A DNA stretch of 64,000 nt from Tautonia sp040717455. Its GTDB lineage: Bacteria; Planctomycetota; Planctomycetia; Isosphaerales; Isosphaeraceae. Position 1 is the stretch's first letter. Every line of letters begins with the position of its first letter. The notes beneath the pieces were generated by a model. It saw only the letters and a program-made list of their open reading frames with translations. It ran no database searches and was not told the DNA's origin. Shown piece by piece: positions 59,702 to 64,000 of this stretch. A program made the position numbers and the translations under genes. The DNA is taken from contig NZ_JBFEFH010000016.1 of assembly GCF_040717455.1 (NCBI RefSeq), positions 95,166 through 159,165 of the forward strand. Direction: 5' to 3'.

Positions 59702-62700
59702 ATGGCGCTCCAGCACGCGGGGACCGAAGCCAGTGACCGGGACGAACGCCTCGGCGAGGCGATCGAGGCCTATCTGGAGCTGGCCGAATCGGGCCGAGCC
59801 CCCGAGCCCGACGACTTCGCCCGCTCGTACCCCGACCTGGCCGACGAACTGCGCGAGGCGCTCGACGGCCTGGCCCTGGTCCAGGGGCTGGTCGGGTCGG
59901 GCACCGGCCCCGGCGGCGTCGGGTCGAGACGCCTGGCGGCCGGCTACCGGGTGGCCGGCTACCGGATCGTCCGCGAGCTGGGCCGCGGCGGCATGGGGGT
60001 CGTCTACGAGGCGGTCCACGTCGACCTCGACCGCCCCGTCGCCCTGAAGATCCTGGGAGGGCACGCCGCGCCCGGGTCGTCGGGCCGCCGGCGGTTCCTG
60101 AACGAGGCGAAGACGGCCGCGAGCCTGCACCATACCCACATCGTGCCGGTCTTCGACGTCGGGCAGGTCGGCGGCCTCTGCTACTACGCGATGCAGCGGA
60201 TCGAGGGCAGCGGGCTGGACCGGGTCCTGCGCGTCCTGCGGCGCGACCGGCTGACCGCCTCCGGCTCCCCCACCGGCCGCAGCCCGATGCCGACCGACCG
60301 CGACGCCACCACGGCGATCCGGGACGACAGCCTCGGCTCGGCCCTGCTCTCGCTCCCCGGCCAGACCGCCGGCGACGAGACGCCCGGGTCGTGGACGAGG
60401 CGGGTCCGCCTGGCGACCGCCCCGGCCCGCGCCGACGACCGGCCCCCCGCCTTCGTCCCGCCGACCGGATCGGAGTACTACCGCTGGGTCGCCCGCGTCG
60501 GCAAGCAGGCGGCCGAGGCCCTGGCCTACGCCCACCGACGCGGGATCGTCCACCGCGACGTCAAGCCGTCGAACCTGCTGGTCGACGCCAGGGGGATCGT
60601 CTGGGTCGCCGATTTCGGCCTGGCCCGCCGCCTGGAAGACCCCGGCCAGACCCGAGGCGACGGCCCGGTCGGCACCCCTCGTTATATGAGCCCCGAGCAG
60701 GCCGACGGCCGGCCGATCGGCCCGGCCACCGACGTCTACAGCCTCGGGGCGACCCTCTACGAGCTCTTGACCCTCCGCCCGCCGTTCGACGGCCAGACCT
60801 CCGCCGAGCTGGTCCGCCAGATCGTCGACCGCGACCCGCCGCCGCTGCGACGCTTCGCCCGCCGCCTGCCCCGCGACCTGGAGACGATCGTCCTGAAGGC
60901 CATGGGCAAGCGCCCGGGCGACCGCTACGAGACGGCCGCCGAGCTGGCCGACGACCTCGGCCGCTTCCTCGACCTGGAGCCGGTGCAGGCCCGGCGGATC
61001 AGCCCGATCGGCCGGACCTGGCGGCTCGCCCAGCGGCACCCGACGGCCTCGATCATCACCACGGTCGCCGCCGCCGCCATCCTGATCACCGCCACCGTCG
61101 CCTACGTCCGGGTCGCCAACGAGAGGGACCGGGCGTTGGTCTTCCAGCGCGAGCTGGCCAACGCCCTGGAGAAGCAGCGCGAGGCGACGCGGTCCGAGCA
61201 GGTGGCCCGGGCCGGCGAGCTGCTCAGCCAGCTGCCGGTGCTGCGGGCCTCGACCATGCCCCGCCGCCGCGACGAGGGCCGGGCGAAGCTCCGCGAGGCC
61301 GCCTCGCTGGCCCCCGAGGAGTCGATGCGGGTGGCCCTGCGGGACGAGGCCCTGGAGCTGCTGGCCGTCCGCGACGTCGAGGACCGGCCGAGCCTGGCGA
61401 CCGGCCGGGTCCGGGGCCTCGTCAGCCTCGACCAGTCCGGCGACGGGGACGACGGCCGCGACGACGGCGGGCCGAATCGCGTGGCCGTGCTGAGCGAGGA
61501 CGGCGAGACCCTGACCGTCTGGGACCCCGACGACCGGATCGCCCTGCTGACCGTCCCGCTCCGCCCGCCGACGATCCGGGCTGAGCAGGAGGAGGGCAAC
61601 GACGCGCCCAGGCAAACGTCCCGGAGGCGGGGGGCCTGGGGGCCGAGCCTGGCGGCGGTCGGCCCTTCGATCGCGGTGCTGAACCCCGAGGCGCCGGGCA
61701 TCCTGCTGGTCGACCCGGGCAGCGGATCGGTCCGGCCGCTCGACCTCGACGGGGCCGAGGTGCTCGGCCTGCTCGCCTCGGACCAGGGGCATCGGCTCGT
61801 GACGATCGAGGCCATCCCCCGGCCCCCGGCCGAGGAGCCCGACGACGGGGAGGAGCCCGACGACGGCCCGGGCCGATCGGGCCGGGGGACGCGGGGGTCG
61901 ATGGCCGGCCTCCGGGTCCGCCTCTGGGACTTCGACGCCTCCCCCGTGCCGCTGGCCACGCTCGACGAGATCACCTTCGAGTCGGCCTACCGCCCCTCCC
62001 CGTGGCCCCTGGTCGAGTTCGAGCCGGAGGGGAAGACCGTGGTCGTCGGCCGGACGGCGCCGGAGTCTCGCCTGGTGATCTTCGACGCCGAGGACGGCAA
62101 GCGGCTCTCCGGGTTCGACACCGGGATCGGCCTGACGGCGCTGACGGTCGGGCCGGGGGGCGTGATCGCCGCGGCCGGCGACGGCCGGGTCCAGCTCTGG
62201 GAGGTCGACGCCTGGTCCGGGACGCCCGCCGTCCCCCTGCCCGGGCTGAGCGAGGGGTTCGTCCGGATGCTCCGGTTCAGCCCGAGCGGCCGGCTGCTGG
62301 CCACGGCGAGCCGGAACACGGGGATCGAGATCTGGGACCCGGCGGCCAACGCGCCGGTCGCCTCGATCCCGACGGCGACCTGGGTGCAGGACGTGGCCTT
62401 CGTCGACGGGCGGACCCTGCTCGTGGCGTCGGGCCCGGCCTCGGAAGTCTGGTCGATCGTCGAGCCGATCGGCCGGATCGGCTTCGAGATCCCCGAGGGG
62501 GAGCCGGCCCGCCTGCCCACCTTCGGGCCCGAGGGCCTGATGGTCCTCCCCCTGCACCACGACGCCCCGCGCGTCTGGCATCCCGAGCACTGCCCGACCC
62601 GGGCCCGACCCTGGGAACGGGCCGAGGGCCAGGCCGCGGCCCTGGCGTTCGACCACGAGGGGCGGGTGCTCGCCTTCGGCCCCGAGGGCCTCGCCCGCTT

Positions 62701-63601
62701 CGCCTCGCTCGACGCGGACGAGCCGATCGACCTGACCCCCTGGCCCGATCTCGACGACCCCCCGGCGGCCCCGACCGACGGGCTCCGCCTGATGGCCCGG
62801 TCGGCCGACGGCCGATCGGCGCTCGTCCTCCGCGAGTTCGCCCCGCGCCCGGAGGAGGCGTCGCGACGCGACGGGGAACGCGAAGGGGAGCGATCCGGTG
62901 CGGGTCGGTATCGAGGGCCGCGGAGGTCGTCGCATGAATTCTGGCTCTGGAAGGCCGGCGAAGGGGACGGGGCGGGCAGCTTGAGCCGGCTCGTGTCGTC
63001 GGACCAGGACGAGCCGTTCCCGTTCTCGCCCGACGTCCCCCGGGACCCGTCCCAGCCGACGACCGTCCTGACCCCCGACGGCCGGACGCTCTACTTCGTG
63101 GACCAGGACCGCCTGCACGCCTGGTCGCTCGGGGATGGCCGGGCGATGCCCGAGCCGATCGACCTGCCCGAATTCAAGCCCTGCCGCAGCCTGGCCCTCA
63201 GCCCCGACGGCCGCCTGCTGACCGTCGGGGGGGAGAACGGCGATGCCCGGCTGATCGCGACGAGGACCTGGGAGGTCGTCGCCGAGCTGCCGCCGCCCGA
63301 CCCGAGCGTGACCCGCTGGACCCTGGCCGTCGCCTTCAGCCCCGACGGCCGCCTGCTGGCCGTCGGCGACTTCGGCGGGTTCCTGAACCTCTGGACGATC
63401 GGGGAGGACGGGGCCAGGCCATCGCCCCGCCGCCTGCTGAGGCTCCCGAGGCGTCGCGACCCGATCTTCGGCCTGACCTTCAGCCGGGACGGCCGCCACC
63501 TGGCCAGCCTCGACTTCCGGTCGCCCGAGGACCGCGTCGTCGAGGTCTGGGACCTCAAGGCGATCCGGTCGGAACTGGCCGCACTGCATCTCGACTGGTG
63601 A
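59702..63601 (+). CDS. Transmembrane Ser/Thr protein kinase with C-terminal WD40-like propeller
   Basis: The 1299-residue protein is a Hanks-type kinase. Residues 1-90 are an acidic helical lead. The kinase domain runs from YRIVRELGRGGMGVVYEAVH (Gly loop near residue 95) through VALKIL (Lys), HRDVKPSNLLVD near 284 and DFGLARRLED near 304 to GTPRYMSPEQADGRPIGPAT. A roughly 80-residue hydrophilic insert sits between the N- and C-lobes (about residues 185-265). One membrane segment follows near 450-470 (ASIITTVAAAAILITATVAY), then a short coiled coil (FQRELANALEKQREATRSEQ) and a long C-terminal beta-propeller with WD40-like blades (FSPDGRLLAVGDFGGFLNLW, FSRDGRHLASLDFR). The outside part probably senses a ligand. 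It follows the ECF sigma gene. Confidence 0.9.
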   Translation: MALQHAGTEASDRDERLGEAIEAYLELAESGRAPEPDDFARSYPDLADELREALDGLALVQGLVGSGTGPGGVGSRRLAAGYRVAGYRIVRELGRGGMGVVYEAVHVDLDRPVALKILGGHAAPGSSGRRRFLNEAKTAASLHHTHIVPVFDVGQVGGLCYYAMQRIEGSGLDRVLRVLRRDRLTASGSPTGRSPMPTDRDATTAIRDDSLGSALLSLPGQTAGDETPGSWTRRVRLATAPARADDRPPAFVPPTGSEYYRWVARVGKQAAEALAYAHRRGIVHRDVKPSNLLVDARGIVWVADFGLARRLEDPGQTRGDGPVGTPRYMSPEQADGRPIGPATDVYSLGATLYELLTLRPPFDGQTSAELVRQIVDRDPPPLRRFARRLPRDLETIVLKAMGKRPGDRYETAAELADDLGRFLDLEPVQARRISPIGRTWRLAQRHPTASIITTVAAAAILITATVAYVRVANERDRALVFQRELANALEKQREATRSEQVARAGELLSQLPVLRASTMPRRRDEGRAKLREAASLAPEESMRVALRDEALELLAVRDVEDRPSLATGRVRGLVSLDQSGDGDDGRDDGGPNRVAVLSEDGETLTVWDPDDRIALLTVPLRPPTIRAEQEEGNDAPRQTSRRRGAWGPSLAAVGPSIAVLNPEAPGILLVDPGSGSVRPLDLDGAEVLGLLASDQGHRLVTIEAIPRPPAEEPDDGEEPDDGPGRSGRGTRGSMAGLRVRLWDFDASPVPLATLDEITFESAYRPSPWPLVEFEPEGKTVVVGRTAPESRLVIFDAEDGKRLSGFDTGIGLTALTVGPGGVIAAAGDGRVQLWEVDAWSGTPAVPLPGLSEGFVRMLRFSPSGRLLATASRNTGIEIWDPAANAPVASIPTATWVQDVAFVDGRTLLVASGPASEVWSIVEPIGRIGFEIPEGEPARLPTFGPEGLMVLPLHHDAPRVWHPEHCPTRARPWERAEGQAAALAFDHEGRVLAFGPEGLARFASLDADEPIDLTPWPDLDDPPAAPTDGLRLMARSADGRSALVLREFAPRPEEASRRDGEREGERSGAGRYRGPRRSSHEFWLWKAGEGDGAGSLSRLVSSDQDEPFPFSPDVPRDPSQPTTVLTPDGRTLYFVDQDRLHAWSLGDGRAMPEPIDLPEFKPCRSLALSPDGRLLTVGGENGDARLIATRTWEVVAELPPPDPSVTRWTLAVAFSPDGRLLAVGDFGGFLNLWTIGEDGARPSPRRLLRLPRRRDPIFGLTFSRDGRHLASLDFRSPEDRVVEVWDLKAIRSELAALHLDW

Positions 63602-64000
63602 CGCCCCCCGGCCGGATCGCCCGGGATGCCGGGGGCCATCCCCCGGGCCCCGACCGTCGGAAGCCGGGCCGGTCGGATCGCCGGCCCTTCGCCTCGACAT
63701 TTGAAGCGTCCGCATCGCATCACGATCGAGGGCCGATGGCCCGTGCTCGGTCCGACGGTTGCCACCTCGGGTTCCGCCCGCCGGTCGCCTCGTGCATGCT
63801 CGCGTCAATCGACCGGCGATAGGTTCACATTCGAAGGCTTCTGGTTGTCGAGGTGGGGGACCTCGGTTCGCCGGCGCCTGGCTCTCCCTGGGATCCTATA
63901 CGACATCGGGGACGGGGAGGAGAACACTCAGACCGATTCGCCTGAATCCGTGTTCTCTCGTAGGGTCCGCGGTGCGGACCGATCCCGTGACGGCGTTCAG
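63602..64000. other. Window end; no gene seen, with a palindrome
   Basis: No credible coding region was found in these 399 bases. At 63964-63980 GGTCCGC and GCGGACC form a hairpin inside GTAGGGTCCGCGGTGCGGAC, which could be the start of another dispersed palindromic element cut by the window edge. Confidence 0.4.

Noticed and set aside
59678..63808. 1376-codon open frame opposite the kinase gene
   Set aside because: Composition is a typical antisense shadow (Gly/Arg/Ala/Pro) with no motif, and the kinase on the other strand is certain.

Overview
The window looks like chromosomal DNA of a planctomycete, most likely of the Isosphaeraceae (Tautonia/Isosphaera-like) type. This is inferred from very high GC, two DUF1559 prepilin-like proteins, a PSCyt1/DUF1549/DUF1553 cytochrome protein paired with a DUF1501 protein, two long FG-GAP + ASPIC/UnbV proteins, an LEPRxLL-type exported beta-helix protein, a PEP-CTERM protein, and an ECF sigma factor next to a kinase/beta-propeller receptor. 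No rRNA, tRNA, CRISPR array or complete insertion sequence was seen.

Layout. 0.2-3.6 kb: Tat-exported aldo/keto reductase, rpsU with a readable sigma-70 promoter, and a SpoIIE-type phosphatase on the minus strand. 3.7-17 kb: a co-directional run of envelope genes (UnbV protein, small lipoprotein, DUF1559 protein, second UnbV protein, multi-TM acyltransferase-like protein, PSCyt1/PSD1 protein, DUF1501 protein). 17-28.5 kb: antiporter with a TrkA-N-like tail, a small lipoprotein behind a near-perfect sigma-54 promoter, a zinc-ribbon membrane protein, a ceramidase-like protein, a second DUF1501 protein, small hypotheticals, an Mrr-type endonuclease, an isochorismatase-like hydrolase and a porin.

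28.7-36.6 kb is the accessory part. It holds short minus-strand genes (TlpA-like thioredoxin, a PilZ-like/J-domain fusion, DUF5946-like and several unknowns) with at least three families of short palindromic, MITE/REP-like elements between them, a truncated IS110-like start, and a three-unit degenerate tandem repeat of about 210 bp beside purB. 36.6-46 kb: purB, a GspE/PilB-type ATPase, a lipoprotein, an acetate-permease-like symporter with its DUF485 partner, an alpha/beta hydrolase and a two-PDZ protein.

46.5-50.3 kb: the ffh-rpsP-trmD-rplS translation/secretion cluster, without rimM, and with Ala/Glu-rich tails on both ribosomal proteins. 50.5-58.3 kb: exported proteins (beta-helix, LamG-like, small lipoprotein, second DUF1559, PEP-CTERM). 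58.9-63.6 kb: ECF sigma factor and a 1299-residue Ser/Thr kinase with a C-terminal propeller, a likely signalling pair.

No complete new system is proven here. The strongest leads are the mosaic palindromic elements sitting at gene 3' ends, the tandem repeat beside purB, the PilZ-like/J fusion, the sigma-54-driven lipoprotein and the recurring DUF1559 + small lipoprotein pairing.
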